Shown one piece after another: positions 48,049-59,269 of a stretch of 64,000 nucleotides of DNA. Position numbers and translations under genes: made by a program. Origin of the DNA: Kaistia terrae (GTDB lineage: Bacteria > Pseudomonadota > Alphaproteobacteria > Rhizobiales > Kaistiaceae); NCBI RefSeq assembly GCF_026344005.1, contig NZ_JAPKNH010000001.1, positions 620,001 to 684,000 of the forward strand, in the 5' to 3' direction. Each line of letters begins with the position of its first letter. Position 1 is the first letter of the stretch. The notes under the pieces were generated by a model. It saw only the letters and a program-made list of their open reading frames with translations, was not told the DNA's origin and made no database searches.

Positions 48049-48071
48049 TTCGAGTCTCTCATCGCCCACCA
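48049..48071 (+). repeat. attR, duplicate of the tRNA-Val 3' end
   Basis: This 23-bp exact copy of 30932-30954 has no tRNA sequence on its left, marking the right junction of the element with the chromosome. Confidence 0.92.
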
Positions 48072-48450
48072 TGCCTCCGCGCCACGCGCGCCGGCCTCCT
48101 GAGCCCCTCAATCACCTTTCGAACAATCTCCCCGTCGATACCCCGGATCGCCTCCAGCGGGCCTCTGTGTCGATTCTGGACCGTAGGTCTCCGGATCTGG
48201 CGACGCCTGCTTGTGCCGCTCGCCCGGGACGTCGAAATAGTTGGCTTCGATCCGGCGGGAGCGCGCTGCCTGCGGCTTGCGTTTGGGGTGTGCTGGTCGC
48301 CCTTTTGGCGGTGTCGTGCGGTTTTCGTCGGCTAAACCGGTTTTCCACAATCGTGCTGGATCGCGTGCTTGACTTGGATAGGTCGGTACCGTACTTCAGC
48401 GCTCAACACGACGCGGTGACGAGCCGCGGCGCCCCGAAAGGGACCCCAGC
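48072..48450. other. chromosomal gap between attR and tRNA-Asp
   Basis: No supported gene is present. Open frames of about 80 codons on the minus strand (48108-48350) are Pro/Arg-rich, overlap each other in two frames and match no family I recognise. Before integration this was the tRNA-Val to tRNA-Asp spacer. Confidence 0.4.
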
Positions 48451-48527
<77 letters not shown>

Positions 48528-48672
48528 TTCATTTTACCGAGCATCGGATTGCATCGCGTCAATCTGCTTGGAATGCGGATTGGAAGCCGCATCGAGCCTT
48601 CAGGGCTTGTTGGTCTTCCGGTCTGACTGCACGGTGCGGCCAAGGCTGCATCGACCCGAAAGGGGCACCCGC

Positions 48673-48749
<77 letters not shown>

Positions 48750-49232
48750 TTTCTTTCCCAGAGACTTTTCCTATCGGTCGCCGCCCCAGGCAAGCTTTGC
48801 TTGTCCGCGACGCTATTTGGCTTCGCAGCATCTGGCGCGGCCAGTGCCTGTCTCGTGCCGAGCCCGGGGCAGGGGCTGTGGGCTCATGTCGAGTCGGGTG
48901 GAGCCTCCGTGCTGCCCAACGTCTCGATCGCCGTTACGCGGCCCCGCAGGGCTTCGGATCGCTATCCGCGGCGAGCTGGCAGTGGGCCCGTATCGTGAAA
49001 AGCTATGTCCTGGCAAACAACACTCCGAATGAATGAGCGGTGCGCGCGGGATGTCGGTTGTCGTCGCGGCAGTCGCCGAGAATACACCGATGAAACGACG
49101 CCTGGTGCTCGAATACTTATGCTGCGACGCAGCGACATTAATATTAGATCGATGTCCGTGATAAGTTTATCCTTCGTTTGCTGACGTCGTTCACGAATGA
49201 TTCGCGCTCGGTCGGCTTCTTAGGGAGTTCAC
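48750..49232. other. gap between tRNA-Asp and the glycine-zipper gene
   Basis: No gene is recognised in these 483 bases. An AT-rich stretch near 49130-49170 probably holds the promoter of the next gene, whose ATG is preceded by GGGAG. Confidence 0.4.
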
Positions 49233-49541
49233 ATGGAAACTCTACTGCCTTTGATCATTCAGGTGGTCGCCGGCTTGATTGGCGGCAATGCAGCCGGCTC
49301 GGCGCTCAAGGACAAAAGCCTCGGCACAACCGGCAATTCCATCGCCGGTGGCATCGGCGGTGTTATTCTCGGCCAGATCTTGCAGGCCGTCATGGGAGGC
49401 GCAGCTCCTGACGCCGGCGCGGCAATGGCTGGCATGGATATCGGCAAGATCGTGACGGACGTGGTCGGCGGCGGTGCCGGTGGCGCTATCCTGACGGCCA
49501 TTGTCGGCATGCTGAAGAATCAGGCTTCCGGCGCCCGATAG
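49233..49541 (+). CDS. small glycine-zipper membrane protein
   Basis: This 102-residue protein contains several Gly-x3-Gly repeats (LIGGNAAGSALKDKS, GGIGGVILGQIL, GGGAGGAILTAIVG) and two or three hydrophobic stretches, typical of glycine-zipper proteins that insert in membranes. No signal peptide is evident. A strong terminator follows. The role is unknown; similar small proteins in Rhizobiales are uncharacterised. Confidence 0.8.
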   Translation: METLLPLIIQVVAGLIGGNAAGSALKDKSLGTTGNSIAGGIGGVILGQILQAVMGGAAPDAGAAMAGMDIGKIVTDVVGGGAGGAILTAIVGMLKNQASGAR

Positions 49542-49595
49542 ATCCTGATCGGTGCCCCGCGCACGGCAGCATCCATCTCGGCCAGCTTGAGACAA

Positions 49596-49621
49596 TGGGG
49601 GCGATTCGCCCCCATTTTTTT
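49596..49621 (+). terminator. rho-independent terminator
   Basis: TGGGGGCG and CGCCCCCA form an 8-bp stem around ATT, followed by seven T. It ends the glycine-zipper transcript 55 bp after the stop. Confidence 0.93.
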
Positions 49622-49991
49622 GTCAAAACGCTCGCTATGGTGAACCGTTCGCTTTGCGGGCTTTCTGGCCGGTTTTCCATTCCGTCTGCGGGACATCTCG
49701 CCGCACGCGAAATTCCTTTCATTCTTCCAGTTCTAATTTTTGTCGGTTTTTGGCCGCGATGCGGTAGGTTGGCCTTCCGGGACGCCTTTGACGGGCGGGC
49801 TTGGGGCTTGCCACGTCTGGTCGCCTCCGATAAGCCTCGCCTATGTTTTCGACCGCCGCCCCGGCGGATCGCCGCTTTTCCTCGCGGCCGGCCGATACCT
49901 TAGTAGACTGAAACGCTTGGCGGCCTTTTTGCGCCGCACCATCCAAGAGCAGCGGCGCGGCTGTTCGGGATGGAGCAACGGAGCCGGATGC
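49622..49991 (+). promoter_or_regulatory. leader region of the nuo operon
   Basis: There is no gene in these 370 bases. An AT-rich segment around 49705-49750 (TTCATTCTTCCAG, TTTTTGTCGG) is the most promoter-like part. The region must drive the whole 14-gene nuo operon, but no clear -35/-10 pair could be fixed by eye. Confidence 0.4.
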
Positions 49992-50357
49992 ATGGAAGAC
50001 CTGTTGCGCGAATACCTTCCGATTGTCGTGTTCCTCGGGATCGCTCTCGTCATCGGTTTGGCGCTGCTGATCTCGCCGTTCCTGGTCGCATATCGCAATC
50101 CGGATCCCGAGAAGCTCTCCGCCTATGAGTGCGGCTTCAACGCCTTCGACGATGCGCGCATGAAGTTCGACGTCCGGTTCTACCTCGTCGCGATCCTGTT
50201 CATCATCTTCGATCTGGAAGTTGCGTTCCTGTTTCCGTGGGCCGTCGTGTTCGGCGATCTCGGCTGGTTCGGATTCTGGTCGATGATGAGTTTCCTGGCC
50301 GTTCTCACGATCGGCTTCATCTACGAATGGAAGAAGGGAGCGCTCGAATGGGATTGA
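49992..50357 (+). CDS. nuoA: NADH-quinone oxidoreductase subunit A
   Basis: This 121-residue membrane subunit of complex I has three transmembrane helices (about 9-30, 64-86, 92-113). The cytoplasmic loop [20 protein letters not shown] carries the conserved Cys near the quinone site. The start [10 protein letters not shown] at 49992 is used because the upstream frame is low-complexity. It is the first gene of the operon and overlaps nuoB by 10 bp. Confidence 0.97.
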   Translation: MEDLLREYLPIVVFLGIALVIGLALLISPFLVAYRNPDPEKLSAYECGFNAFDDARMKFDVRFYLVAILFIIFDLEVAFLFPWAVVFGDLGWFGFWSMMSFLAVLTIGFIYEWKKGALEWD

Positions 50358-50926
50358 GCGGAACCTCGGGCACCCAGGTCGCGCAGCGGCCGAAGGGGCT
50401 TGTCGATGCGTCTGGCCGCCCGCTTGGCCATGACGATCCCTTTTTCATGGACGTCAACAACGAGCTGGCCGACAAGGGCTTCCTTGTCGCCGCCGCGGAC
50501 GACCTGATCACCTGGGCCCGTACAGGCTCGCTGATGTGGATGCAGTTCGGCCTCGCCTGCTGCGCCGTCGAGATGATGCAGGTCTCGATGCCGCGCTACG
50601 ACGTCGAGCGCTTCGGCTTCGCGCCGCGCGGTTCGCCGCGCCAGTCGGACGTGATGATCGTCGCCGGCACGCTGACCAACAAGATGGCTCCCGCGCTCCG
50701 CAAGGTCTACGACCAGATGCCGGAGCCGCGCTACGTCATCTCGATGGGCAGCTGCGCCAATGGCGGCGGCTACTATCACTATTCCTATTCGGTGGTGCGT
50801 GGCTGCGACCGCGTCGTGCCGGTCGACATCTACGTTCCGGGCTGTCCTCCGACGGCCGAGGCGCTTCTGTACGGCGTTCTGCTTCTGCAGAAGAAGATCC
50901 GCCGCACCGGCACCATCGAGCGCTGA
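50348..50926 (+). CDS. nuoB: NADH-quinone oxidoreductase subunit B
   Basis: This 192-residue peripheral subunit holds cluster N2, the last [4Fe-4S] before quinone. The ligands are the tandem cysteines in LACCAVEMM plus those in [10 protein letters not shown] and [10 protein letters not shown]. The start [10 protein letters not shown] at 50348 overlaps the end of nuoA. It binds next to NuoD at the quinone pocket. Confidence 0.98.
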   Translation: MGLSGTSGTQVAQRPKGLVDASGRPLGHDDPFFMDVNNELADKGFLVAAADDLITWARTGSLMWMQFGLACCAVEMMQVSMPRYDVERFGFAPRGSPRQSDVMIVAGTLTNKMAPALRKVYDQMPEPRYVISMGSCANGGGYYHYSYSVVRGCDRVVPVDIYVPGCPPTAEALLYGVLLLQKKIRRTGTIER

Positions 50927-50935
50927 AGGTACAGC

Positions 50936-51565
50936 ATGGAAGAGACCCTCAAAGAGCTCGGTGACTACATCGTCGCGCAGCGCGCGGCCGATGTTGTTGG
51001 CTTCGAGGTCGCCTATGGCGAACTCAATGTCACCGTTCAGCGCGAAACGATCGTCGGACTGGTCCAGTGGCTCGCCAGCGATCCGAGCACCGGCTTCATC
51101 AGCCTGATCGATGTCTGCGGTGTGGATTATCCGCAGCGCGAACTGCGCTTCGACGTCGTCTACCACCTGCTGAGCCCGACGCGGAACCTCCGCATCCGTC
51201 TCAAGCTGGAGACGGACGACGTCACGCCGGTTCCCTCGATCACGTCGATCCTGCCGGGTGCGGACTGGTTTGAGCGCGAAGCCTACGACATGTACGGCAT
51301 CCTGTTCACCGGCCACCCCGACCTTCGCCGTCTGCTGACCGACTATGGCTTCGAGGGACATCCGCTTCGCAAGGATTTCCCGCTGACCGGCTATGTCGAA
51401 GTCCGCTATGACGACCAGCAGAAGCGGGTCGTCTACGAGCCCGTAAAGCTGGCGCAGGAATTCCGCGACTTTGACTTCCTCTCCCCCTGGGAAGGCACCG
51501 ACTACGTGCTGCCGGGCGACGAGAAAGCCAAGGACGCTCCCAAGCCCGAACAGAAGTCGAGCTGA
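50936..51565 (+). CDS. nuoC: NADH-quinone oxidoreductase subunit C
   Basis: This 209-residue subunit of the connecting module has the family signature ERE-YDM-GI ([20 protein letters not shown], about residues 111-130). It is separate from NuoD, as in alphaproteobacteria, not fused as in Escherichia coli. The C-terminus ends in a charged Lys/Pro tail. Confidence 0.97.
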   Translation: MEETLKELGDYIVAQRAADVVGFEVAYGELNVTVQRETIVGLVQWLASDPSTGFISLIDVCGVDYPQRELRFDVVYHLLSPTRNLRIRLKLETDDVTPVPSITSILPGADWFEREAYDMYGILFTGHPDLRRLLTDYGFEGHPLRKDFPLTGYVEVRYDDQQKRVVYEPVKLAQEFRDFDFLSPWEGTDYVLPGDEKAKDAPKPEQKSS

Positions 51566-51573
51566 GGCACGAG

Positions 51574-52764
51574 ATGGCAGAAGCCCAGGTTCGTCCGTTC
51601 AATATCAATTTTGGTCCCGAGCATCCTTCGGCGCACGGCGTGCTCCGTCTGGTGCTCGAGCTCGACGGTGAAATCGTCGACCGCGTCGATCCGCATATCG
51701 GCCTGCTGCATCGCGGCACCGAGAAGCTGATCGAGACCAAGACCTATCTCCAGGCCGTGCCCTATTTCGACCGGCTCGATTACGCCGCGCCGATGAACCA
51801 GGAGCATGCCTTCGCGCTGGCCGTCGAGAAGATGCTCGACATCCAGGTGCCGAAGCGCGGCCAGCTGATCCGCGTTCTCTTCTCCGAGATGGGCCGTCTC
51901 CTGTCGCACGTCCTGAACGTGACGACCTGGGCGATGGATTGCGGCGCGCTGACGCCGCCGCTCTGGGGCTTCGAAGAGCGCGAAAAGCTGATGATCTTCT
52001 ACGAGCGCGCGTCCGGTTCCCGGATGCACGCGGCGTATTTCCGTCCCGGCGGCGTGCATCAGGATATTCCCGAGCAGCTGGTTCGCGACATCGGCGATTT
52101 CTGCGATCCCTATCTGCGCCGGATGGACGATCTCGATCGTCTCGTCACCGGCAACCGCATCTTCAAGCAGCGCAACGTCGATATCGGCGTGCTGACGCAG
52201 GAAGAGGCGTGGAAGTGGGGCTATTCCGGCGTGCTGATCCGCGGCACGGGTGCCGCCTGGGATCTGCGCCGCTCGCAGCCCTACGAGTGCTACTCGGAGC
52301 TTGAATTCGACATCCCGACCGGCGTGCATGGCGACAATTACGATCGTTATCTCGTCCGCATGGCCGAGATGCGCCAGTCGATCCGGATCATGAAGCAGTG
52401 CGTGAACCGCCTGCTGACGACCGAGAAGACCGGTCCTGTGTCCTATACGGACAACAAGATCGTGCCGCCGAAGCGCGGCGAGATGAAGCGTTCGATGGAA
52501 GCGCTCATCCATCACTTCAAGCTCTACACCGAGGGCTATCATGTGCCCGCCGGCGAGGTTTACGCGGCCGTCGAAGCGCCCAAGGGCGAGTTCGGCGTCT
52601 ATCTGGTGGCCGACGGCTCGAACAAGCCGTATCGCTGCAAGATCCGCGCTCCTGGTTTCGCGCATCTCCAGTCGATGGACTTCCTGTGCCGTGGCCACAT
52701 GCTGGCCGACGTTTCCGCGGTGCTGGGTTCCATCGATATCGTGTTCGGAGAGGTTGACCGCTAA
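51574..52764 (+). CDS. nuoD: NADH-quinone oxidoreductase subunit D
   Basis: This 396-residue 49-kDa-type subunit forms the quinone pocket with NuoB. The conserved [18 protein letters not shown] near the N-terminus carries the quinone-site His, and the C-terminal FGEVDR end is invariant. The fold derives from the large subunit of NiFe hydrogenases, without metal ligands. Its stop overlaps the nuoE start. Confidence 0.98.
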   Translation: MAEAQVRPFNINFGPEHPSAHGVLRLVLELDGEIVDRVDPHIGLLHRGTEKLIETKTYLQAVPYFDRLDYAAPMNQEHAFALAVEKMLDIQVPKRGQLIRVLFSEMGRLLSHVLNVTTWAMDCGALTPPLWGFEEREKLMIFYERASGSRMHAAYFRPGGVHQDIPEQLVRDIGDFCDPYLRRMDDLDRLVTGNRIFKQRNVDIGVLTQEEAWKWGYSGVLIRGTGAAWDLRRSQPYECYSELEFDIPTGVHGDNYDRYLVRMAEMRQSIRIMKQCVNRLLTTEKTGPVSYTDNKIVPPKRGEMKRSMEALIHHFKLYTEGYHVPAGEVYAAVEAPKGEFGVYLVADGSNKPYRCKIRAPGFAHLQSMDFLCRGHMLADVSAVLGSIDIVFGEVDR

Positions 52765-53612
52765 TGTCCGTTCGTCGTCTCGCATCCGAGCAGCCGGAAA
52801 GCTTCACGCTCTCGCCGGAGAATCTGGCCTGGGCTGAGAAGCAGCTGTTGAAGTTCCCGGAAGGGAAGCAGGCTTCCGCCGTGATTCCGCTTCTGTGGCG
52901 GATTCAGGAGCAGGAGGGCTGGGTCTCCGAGCCGGCGATCCGCTGGGTCGGCGAATATCTCGACATGGCCTATATCCGCGTGCTCGAGGTTGCCACCTTC
53001 TACACGATGTTCCTGCTCGCCCCCGTCGGCAAGAAGGCGCACATCCAGGTCTGCGGCACCACGCCGTGCATGCTGCGTGGCGCCAACAAGCTGATCGATC
53101 GCTGCCGCGAGCGCATCCATCCCGAGCCGTTCCATGTTTCGGCCGATGGCAGCCTGTCGTGGGAAGAGGTCGAATGCCTTGGCGCCTGCGTCAACGCACC
53201 GATGCTGCAGATCGTCCCGGATACCTATGAAGATCTGACGGTCGAGACCCTCGACAAGCTGATCGACGACATCGAGGCCGGCCGGCCGATCAAGCCGGGC
53301 CCGCAGATCGAGCGCCATCATTCGGCGCCCGTCGGCGGCTTCCGCGCCCTGACGACGCCGGAGCTTTATGACGGCTCGATGGTCGGGCAGGGTGCTGGCC
53401 TGGCTGCCGCGCGCGAGGCGATCGCCGCCCGCGCCGCCGCCGCCGAGGAAGCCGCCCGCGTCGCTGCCAATCCCGCTCCTGCCGAGCCGCCCGTCGCTCC
53501 CGCCGTCAAGGCGCAGGGCGAGGCCGACAAGGAAAAGGTTCCCAATCAGGTCAACCAGACCGTACCGGCTTCGGACCCTGCGGTCCGCCCGGACGCGGCC
53601 AAGAAAGAGTAG
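52764..53612 (+). CDS. nuoE: NADH-quinone oxidoreductase subunit E with long Ala/Pro-rich tail
   Basis: This 282-residue, 24-kDa-type subunit of the NADH-oxidising module holds cluster N1a, with ligands in [10 protein letters not shown] and [10 protein letters not shown]. The conserved domain ends near residue 200. About 80 extra residues follow, rich in Ala, Pro and charged residues ([19 protein letters not shown]), probably disordered. Such extensions are known from Rhizobiales, whereas typical NuoE is 160-180 residues. The start overlaps the nuoD stop by one base. Confidence 0.97.
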   Translation: MSVRRLASEQPESFTLSPENLAWAEKQLLKFPEGKQASAVIPLLWRIQEQEGWVSEPAIRWVGEYLDMAYIRVLEVATFYTMFLLAPVGKKAHIQVCGTTPCMLRGANKLIDRCRERIHPEPFHVSADGSLSWEEVECLGACVNAPMLQIVPDTYEDLTVETLDKLIDDIEAGRPIKPGPQIERHHSAPVGGFRALTTPELYDGSMVGQGAGLAAAREAIAARAAAAEEAARVAANPAPAEPPVAPAVKAQGEADKEKVPNQVNQTVPASDPAVRPDAAKKE

Positions 53613-53623
53613 AGGGGCGGACG

Positions 53624-54931
53624 ATGCTTTCGGACAAAGACCGCATCTTCACGAATATCTACGGTCATCATGACTGGGGCCTGCAGGGCGCGCTGAAGCG
53701 CGGCTCGTGGGATGGCACCAAGACGATCATCGAAGCTGGGCGCGACTGGATCGTCGACCAGATGAAGGCGTCTGGGCTTCGTGGTCGCGGCGGCGCCGGT
53801 TTCCCGACCGGCCTGAAGTGGTCGTTCATGCCCAAGCAGAACGACGGCCGGCCGCACTACCTCGTCATCAATGCCGACGAGTCCGAGCCGGGCACCTGCA
53901 AGGATCGCGAGATCCTGCGCCACGACCCGCACCACCTCGTCGAAGGCGCGCTGATCGCCGGCTTCGCGATGGGCGCGCATGCCGCCTATATCTACGTCCG
54001 TGGCGAGTTCATCCGCGAGCGCGAGCATCTCCAGGTCGCCATCGACCAGGCCTATGACGCGCGCCTGATCGGCAAGAACAATGTCCATGGCTGGGACATG
54101 GACATCTATGTCGCCCATGGCGCCGGCGCCTATATCTGCGGCGAAGAGACGGCCCTGCTCGAAAGCCTGGAAGGCAAGAAGGGCCAGCCGCGCCTGAAGC
54201 CGCCGTTCCCGGCGAACGTTGGCCTCTATGGCTGCCCGACGACGGTCAACAACGTCGAGAGCATCGCGGTTGCCCCGACCATCCTGCGTCGCGGCCCGAC
54301 CTGGTTCTCGTCGATCGGCCGCGCCAACAATGTCGGCACCAAGCTGTTCGGCATTTCCGGCCATGTGAAGACGCCCTGCATCGTCGAAGAGGCGATGGGT
54401 ATCCCGTTCAAGGAATTGATCGAGAAGCACGGCGGCGGCATTCGCGGCGGCTGGGACAATCTCAAGGCGATCATCCCCGGCGGCGCTTCCTGCCCGATCA
54501 TCCCGGCCGACCAGTGCGAAGACCTGATCATGGACTTCGACGGCACCCGCGCCGTCAAGTCGAGCTTCGGCACGGCCGGCGTGCTCGTCATGGACAAGTC
54601 GACCGACGTCATCCGCGCCATCGCCCGCATCGCTTACTTCTTCAAGCATGAGAGCTGCGGCCAGTGCACGCCGTGCCGTGAAGGCACCGGCTGGATGTGG
54701 CGCGTGATCGACCGCATGGCGCGCGGTGAAGCCGAGAAGCGCGAAATCGACATGCTCCTCCAGGTCACGACGCAGGTCGAAGGCCACACGATCTGCGCGC
54801 TCGGCGACGCCGCGGCATGGCCCATCCAGGGCCTGATCCGGCATTTCCGGCACGAGATCGAAGAGCGGATCGACCTCTATTCCCGCAACCCCAGGCCGAT
54901 TGAGCGGCAGATGCTGGAAGCGGCGGAGTAA
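53624..54931 (+). CDS. nuoF: NADH-quinone oxidoreductase subunit F
   Basis: This 435-residue, 51-kDa-type subunit binds NADH and FMN and cluster N3. The glycine-rich nucleotide site [16 protein letters not shown] is at about residues 49-64, and the N3 ligands are in [12 protein letters not shown] with a fourth Cys in HTICALGD. It lies 11 bp after nuoE. Confidence 0.98.
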   Translation: MLSDKDRIFTNIYGHHDWGLQGALKRGSWDGTKTIIEAGRDWIVDQMKASGLRGRGGAGFPTGLKWSFMPKQNDGRPHYLVINADESEPGTCKDREILRHDPHHLVEGALIAGFAMGAHAAYIYVRGEFIREREHLQVAIDQAYDARLIGKNNVHGWDMDIYVAHGAGAYICGEETALLESLEGKKGQPRLKPPFPANVGLYGCPTTVNNVESIAVAPTILRRGPTWFSSIGRANNVGTKLFGISGHVKTPCIVEEAMGIPFKELIEKHGGGIRGGWDNLKAIIPGGASCPIIPADQCEDLIMDFDGTRAVKSSFGTAGVLVMDKSTDVIRAIARIAYFFKHESCGQCTPCREGTGWMWRVIDRMARGEAEKREIDMLLQVTTQVEGHTICALGDAAAWPIQGLIRHFRHEIEERIDLYSRNPRPIERQMLEAAE

Positions 54932-54934
54932 ATC

Positions 54935-57028
54935 ATGGCCAAAATCATCGTTGACGGCATCGAAGTCGACGTTCCGCCGGACTACACGCTGCTGCAGGCG
55001 GCGGAAGCCGCGGGCGCCGAAGTGCCGCGCTTCTGTTTCCACGAGCGTCTGTCGATCGCCGGCAACTGCCGCATGTGCCTCGTCGAGGTAAAGGGCGGAC
55101 CGCCGAAGCCGACCGCTTCCTGCGCCATGAATGTGCGCGACCTGCGTCCGGGCCCGAACGGCGAGCCGCCGGTCATGCTCACCAAGTCGCCCATGGTGAA
55201 GAAGGCACGCGAAGGCGTGATGGAATTCCTGCTGATCAACCACCCGCTGGATTGCCCGATCTGCGATCAGGGCGGCGAGTGCGATCTGCAGGACCAGGCC
55301 ATGGCCTATGGCGTGGACAAGAACCGCTTCGCCGAGAACAAGCGCGCTGTCGAAGACAAGCATATCGGCCCGCTCGTGAAGACGTCGATGAACCGCTGCA
55401 TCCATTGCACGCGTTGCGTCCGCTTCACCACCGAGGTTGCCGGCATCTCCGAGCTTGGCCTGATCGGCCGTGGCGAGGACGCCGAGATCACCACCTATCT
55501 CGAGAAGGCGCTGTCTTCCGAGCTGCAGGGCAACGTCATCGACCTCTGCCCGGTCGGCGCGCTGACCTCCAAGCCCTATGCTTTCCAGGCACGTCCCTGG
55601 GAACTGACCAAAACCGAGTCGATCGACGTCATGGACGCCGTCGGTTCGAACATCCGCGTCGATACGCGTGGCCGCGAAGTCATGCGCGTGCTGCCCCGTC
55701 TCAACGAGGCGGTCAACGAAGAGTGGATTTCCGACAAGACGCGCTTCATCTGGGACGGCCTGCGCACGCAGCGCCTCGACCGCCCGTATCTGCGCGTCGA
55801 TGGTCGCCTGAAGGCTGTTTCGTGGGCCGAGGCGTTTGCCGCCATCGCCGACCGCGTCAACGCCACGTCGGCTTCGAAGATCGGCGCGATCTCCGGTGAT
55901 CTGGCCGCCGTCGAAGAGCTGTTTGCTCTGAAGGCGCTGATCGCATCGCTCGGTTCGGCCAATCTCGACTCCCGTCAGGATGGCGCGAAGCTGGATCCGG
56001 CGCTTGGCCGCGCCAGCTACGTGTTCAACCCGACCATCGCCGGCATCGAGCAGGCGGACGCGATCCTCATCGTCGGCGCCAATCCGCGCAAGGAAGCGTC
56101 GGTTCTCAACGCCCGTATCCGCAAGCGCTGGCGCGCCGGCAATGTCCGGATCGGCGTCATCGGCGAACATGTCGACCTGACCTATCCGCATGATTACCTC
56201 GGCGCTGGCCCCGAGACGCTTGGCGAAATCGCTGCCGGCAAGGGCTCGTTCGGCGAGATCCTCGCCAACGCCAAGCGGCCGATCGTCATCGTCGGGCAGG
56301 GCGCTCTCTCCCGTGACGACGGCAAGGCTGTGCTCGCCGCCGCCGCTGCCATCACTTCGGCTCCCGGCCGTGACGAAGGCTGGAACGGTCTCGCCGTTCT
56401 GCACACCGCCGCTTCGCGCGTCGGCGCCCTCGACGTCGGCTTCGTGCCGGCGGAAGGCGGGCTCGATGTTGCCGGCATGGTTTCCGCCGCGGGGCAGGGC
56501 GCGCTCGACGTGCTCTTCCTTCTCGGTGCTGACGAGATCGACACGACGAGCCTCGGCTCGACCTTCGTCGTCTATATCGGCACGCATGGCGATGCCGGCG
56601 CACACCGCGCTGACGTGATCCTGCCGGCGGCCGCCTACACCGAAAAGTCGGGCACCTTCGTTAATACCGAAGGCCGCGTGCAGATCGCCAATCGGGCAGG
56701 CTTCCCGCCCGGCGACGCGCGCGAGGACTGGGCCATTCTTCGCGCCCTGTCCGACGTGCTCGGCCACAAGCTTCCGTTCGACTCGCTCGGCGAATTGCGG
56801 AAGGCGCTCTATGCGGCCCATCCGCATTTCGCAGCGGTCGACACGGTCCGCGCCGGCGATATCGCCGACGTGGCGGCGCTGGCTTCGGCCGGCGGCTCGC
56901 TCGGCTGGGCGGCCTTCGCCAATCCGATCCATGATTTCTACCTGACCAACCCGATCGCCCGCGCTTCCGCCATCATGGCGGAATGTTCGGCGCTCGCGGC
57001 CGGCCAGCTTGCCGCTGCTGCGGAGTGA
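54935..57028 (+). CDS. nuoG: NADH-quinone oxidoreductase subunit G
   Basis: This 697-residue, 75-kDa-type subunit conducts electrons through several Fe-S clusters. N1b ligands are in [18 protein letters not shown]5 in the His/Cys segment [15 protein letters not shown], and N4 in [10 protein letters not shown] plus a later Cys in DLCPVGAL. The C-terminal half has the molybdopterin-oxidoreductase fold without cofactor. The start lies 3 bp after the nuoF stop. Confidence 0.97.
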   Translation: MAKIIVDGIEVDVPPDYTLLQAAEAAGAEVPRFCFHERLSIAGNCRMCLVEVKGGPPKPTASCAMNVRDLRPGPNGEPPVMLTKSPMVKKAREGVMEFLLINHPLDCPICDQGGECDLQDQAMAYGVDKNRFAENKRAVEDKHIGPLVKTSMNRCIHCTRCVRFTTEVAGISELGLIGRGEDAEITTYLEKALSSELQGNVIDLCPVGALTSKPYAFQARPWELTKTESIDVMDAVGSNIRVDTRGREVMRVLPRLNEAVNEEWISDKTRFIWDGLRTQRLDRPYLRVDGRLKAVSWAEAFAAIADRVNATSASKIGAISGDLAAVEELFALKALIASLGSANLDSRQDGAKLDPALGRASYVFNPTIAGIEQADAILIVGANPRKEASVLNARIRKRWRAGNVRIGVIGEHVDLTYPHDYLGAGPETLGEIAAGKGSFGEILANAKRPIVIVGQGALSRDDGKAVLAAAAAITSAPGRDEGWNGLAVLHTAASRVGALDVGFVPAEGGLDVAGMVSAAGQGALDVLFLLGADEIDTTSLGSTFVVYIGTHGDAGAHRADVILPAAAYTEKSGTFVNTEGRVQIANRAGFPPGDAREDWAILRALSDVLGHKLPFDSLGELRKALYAAHPHFAAVDTVRAGDIADVAALASAGGSLGWAAFANPIHDFYLTNPIARASAIMAECSALAAGQLAAAAE

Positions 57029-57035
57029 GGCGGGA

Positions 57036-58082
57036 ATGAACGGCTTCGTCGAAAACTACCTCATCCCCGGTGCGATCATCGTCGGCCAGAGCCTGCTGGT
57101 TCTGGTGCTGCTGCTGGTCTTCATCGCCTATGTCCTTCTTGCCGACCGCAAGATCTGGGCTGCCGTGCAGATGCGTCGCGGCCCCAACGTCGTCGGCGCC
57201 TTCGGCCTGTTCCAGTCCTTCGCGGATCTGCTGAAGTTCATGCTCAAGGAACCGATCATTCCGTCGGGTTCCAACAAGGGCATCTTCCTGATGGCGCCGC
57301 TCGTCACCGTGACGCTGGCGCTGGCGGGCTGGGCCGTGATCCCGTTCAATGCGGGCTGGGTGATTGCCAACATCAATGTCGGCGTCCTCTATCTGCTGGC
57401 GATCTCGTCGCTCGGCGTTTACGGCGTGATCATGGGCGGCTGGGCTTCGAACTCGAAGTACCCGTTCCTGTCGTCGCTTCGTGCCGCGGCCCAGATGGTC
57501 TCTTACGAAGTGTCGATCGGCTTCGTCATCGTCACCGTGCTGCTCTGCGTCGGTTCGTTGAACCTGTCGGACATCGTGCTGTCGCAGCAGACCGGTCTTG
57601 GAACCAAGCTTGGCCTGCCGGGCAGCTTCCTGGACTGGTACTGGCTCGCGCTGCTGCCGATGTTCGTCATCTTCTTCATCTCGGCTCTGGCGGAGACCAA
57701 TCGTCCGCCGTTCGATCTCGCCGAGGCTGAATCGGAGCTCGTCGCCGGCTTCATGTCGGAATATGGCTCGACGCCGTACATGATGTTCATGCTCGGCGAG
57801 TACGCATCGATCTGCCTGATGTGCGCCATGACGACGATCCTGTTCCTCGGAGGCTGGCTGCCGCCGGTCGATATCGCGCCCTTTAACTGGGTGCCGGGCA
57901 TCGTCTGGTTCGTGCTGAAGGGCTCCATGGTCTTCTTCATGTTCTCGATGGTGAAGGCTTTCGTGCCGCGCTACCGCTATGACCAGCTTATGCGTCTGGG
58001 CTGGAAGGTTTTCCTGCCGATCTCGCTGGGCATGGTCGTCCTGGTCGCGGCTGTTCTGCAGACCATGGGATGGGCACCGTGA
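57036..58082 (+). CDS. nuoH: NADH-quinone oxidoreductase subunit H
   Basis: This 348-residue membrane subunit has eight helices and links the quinone cavity to the proton-pumping arm. The conserved loop [19 protein letters not shown] is near residues 38-56 and the acidic [18 protein letters not shown] near 226-243. The start [10 protein letters not shown] at 57036 follows GGCGGGA. The stop TGA overlaps the nuoI start. Confidence 0.97.
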   Translation: MNGFVENYLIPGAIIVGQSLLVLVLLLVFIAYVLLADRKIWAAVQMRRGPNVVGAFGLFQSFADLLKFMLKEPIIPSGSNKGIFLMAPLVTVTLALAGWAVIPFNAGWVIANINVGVLYLLAISSLGVYGVIMGGWASNSKYPFLSSLRAAAQMVSYEVSIGFVIVTVLLCVGSLNLSDIVLSQQTGLGTKLGLPGSFLDWYWLALLPMFVIFFISALAETNRPPFDLAEAESELVAGFMSEYGSTPYMMFMLGEYASICLMCAMTTILFLGGWLPPVDIAPFNWVPGIVWFVLKGSMVFFMFSMVKAFVPRYRYDQLMRLGWKVFLPISLGMVVLVAAVLQTMGWAP

Positions 58083-58570
58083 TGCGCCTCGACCAGACCG
58101 CCAAGTCGATCTTCCTGACGGAATTCGTCTCCGCCTTCTTCCTGGCGATGCGCTATTTCTTCGAGCCGAAGAAGACGCTGAACTACCCGTTCGAGAAGGG
58201 GGCGCTGAGCCCGCGCTTCCGTGGCGAGCATGCGCTGCGCCGCTATCCGAACGGCGAAGAGCGTTGCATCGCCTGCAAGCTGTGCGAGGCGATCTGCCCC
58301 GCCCAGGCCATCACCATCGAGGCCGGTCCGCGCCGCAACGACGGCACCCGTCGTACGACGCGCTACGACATCGACATGGTGAAGTGCATCTATTGCGGCT
58401 TCTGCCAGGAAGCATGCCCGGTCGATGCCATCGTCGAGGGGCCGAATTTCGAATTCGCGACGGAAACGCGCGAGGAGCTCTACTACGACAAGGAAAAGCT
58501 TCTTGCGAATGGTGACCGGTGGGAGCGCGAGATCGCGCAGAATATCAGCATGGACGCACCCTACCGCTAG
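58082..58570 (+). CDS. nuoI: NADH-quinone oxidoreductase subunit I
   Basis: This 162-residue ferredoxin-like subunit has two [4Fe-4S] clusters, N6a and N6b: [12 protein letters not shown] and [12 protein letters not shown]. An N-terminal amphipathic helix anchors it to the membrane arm. The start [10 protein letters not shown] overlaps the nuoH stop; an ATG four codons earlier is less likely. Confidence 0.98.
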   Translation: MRLDQTAKSIFLTEFVSAFFLAMRYFFEPKKTLNYPFEKGALSPRFRGEHALRRYPNGEERCIACKLCEAICPAQAITIEAGPRRNDGTRRTTRYDIDMVKCIYCGFCQEACPVDAIVEGPNFEFATETREELYYDKEKLLANGDRWEREIAQNISMDAPYR

Positions 58571-58639
58571 GCGGGTTGTGGTTCCGACGCAATTTTGGAG
58601 GGGCGCCGCGGCTTGCCGCGCTGTCCGAGGGCACGGATC

Positions 58640-59248
58640 ATGATCCTGCATACCATTTTCTTTTATCTGTTCTCGGGCATCACCATCGCCTCCGCGCTGA
58701 TGGTGATCTCGTCGCGTAATCCTGTGCACTCCGTGCTGTTCCTGATCCTCGCCTTCTTCAACGCGGCCGGGCTCTTCGTCATGCTCGGTGCCGAGTTCCT
58801 GGCGATGATGCTGGTCGTCGTTTATGTCGGCGCGGTGGCGGTGCTGTTCCTGTTCGTCGTCATGATGCTCGACGTCGACTTCACGGAACTGCGCCAGGGC
58901 TTCCTGCAGTATCTGCCGGTTGGCGGACTGATCGGTGTCGTGTTGCTGGCCGAACTGTTGATCGTCCTGAGCGGCTGGGCTTTCGCGCCCAATGTCGCCG
59001 GCAATCCGGTTCAGCCCATTCCCGACATGGCTCAGATTTCCAATACGGAAGCGATCGGGCGGTTGCTCTACACCCACTACATCTTCTTCTTCCAGACCGC
59101 CGGCTTCGTGCTGCTGGTGGCCATGATCGGCGCCATCGTGCTGACCCTGCGCCACAAGCCGCGCGTCAAGCGGCAGAACATTGCCGACCAGGTCGGACGG
59201 ACGCAGATCGTCGAGCTGCATTCCGTCGAACCCGGCAAGGGCATCTGA
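58640..59248 (+). CDS. nuoJ: NADH-quinone oxidoreductase subunit J
   Basis: This 202-residue membrane subunit has five helices. The third contains the pi-bulge region VVYVGAVAVLFLFVVMML, important for coupling. The start MILHTIFFYL at 58640 has GAGGG upstream. The 69-bp nuoI-nuoJ gap is the longest in this part of the operon. Confidence 0.96.
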   Translation: MILHTIFFYLFSGITIASALMVISSRNPVHSVLFLILAFFNAAGLFVMLGAEFLAMMLVVVYVGAVAVLFLFVVMMLDVDFTELRQGFLQYLPVGGLIGVVLLAELLIVLSGWAFAPNVAGNPVQPIPDMAQISNTEAIGRLLYTHYIFFFQTAGFVLLVAMIGAIVLTLRHKPRVKRQNIADQVGRTQIVELHSVEPGKGI

Positions 59249-59269
59249 GCGAGAGACGAGGAAAAAAAC

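Larger units (their letters stand above)
30932..48071. mobile_element. 17.1-kb tRNA-Val integrative element (phage-satellite or decayed prophage-like)
   Basis: The element is bounded by a 23-bp direct repeat of the tRNA-Val 3' end (30932-30954 and 48049-48071), with an integrase gene pointing away from the tRNA 83 bp inside the left end. It carries recombination genes (tyrosine and serine recombinases), a replication-like operon (HNH, Zn-finger, polymerase-like), one virion-type protein with peptidoglycan hydrolase domains, a regulator, and cargo (Amj flippase, SMC-like ATPase, SUFU protein, unknown proteins, small membrane proteins). No capsid, portal, terminase or tail-tube gene is present. 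Flanking chromosomal genes (hupB, tRNA-Asp, nuo) are undisturbed. Confidence 0.9.

Noticed and set aside
30932-48071. Complete inducible prophage
   Set aside because: No terminase, portal, capsid, head-tail or lysis cassette could be found in the element, and the integrase is out of frame as given.
48108-48350. Overlapping minus-strand frames of about 80 codons after attR
   Set aside because: Two frames are equally open, composition is Pro/Arg-rich, and no ribosome site or family supports a gene.
53546-56932. Very long open frame antisense to nuoE-nuoF-nuoG (over 1100 codons)
   Set aside because: It mirrors conserved complex I genes, has no family features and arises from the strong GC bias at third codon positions.
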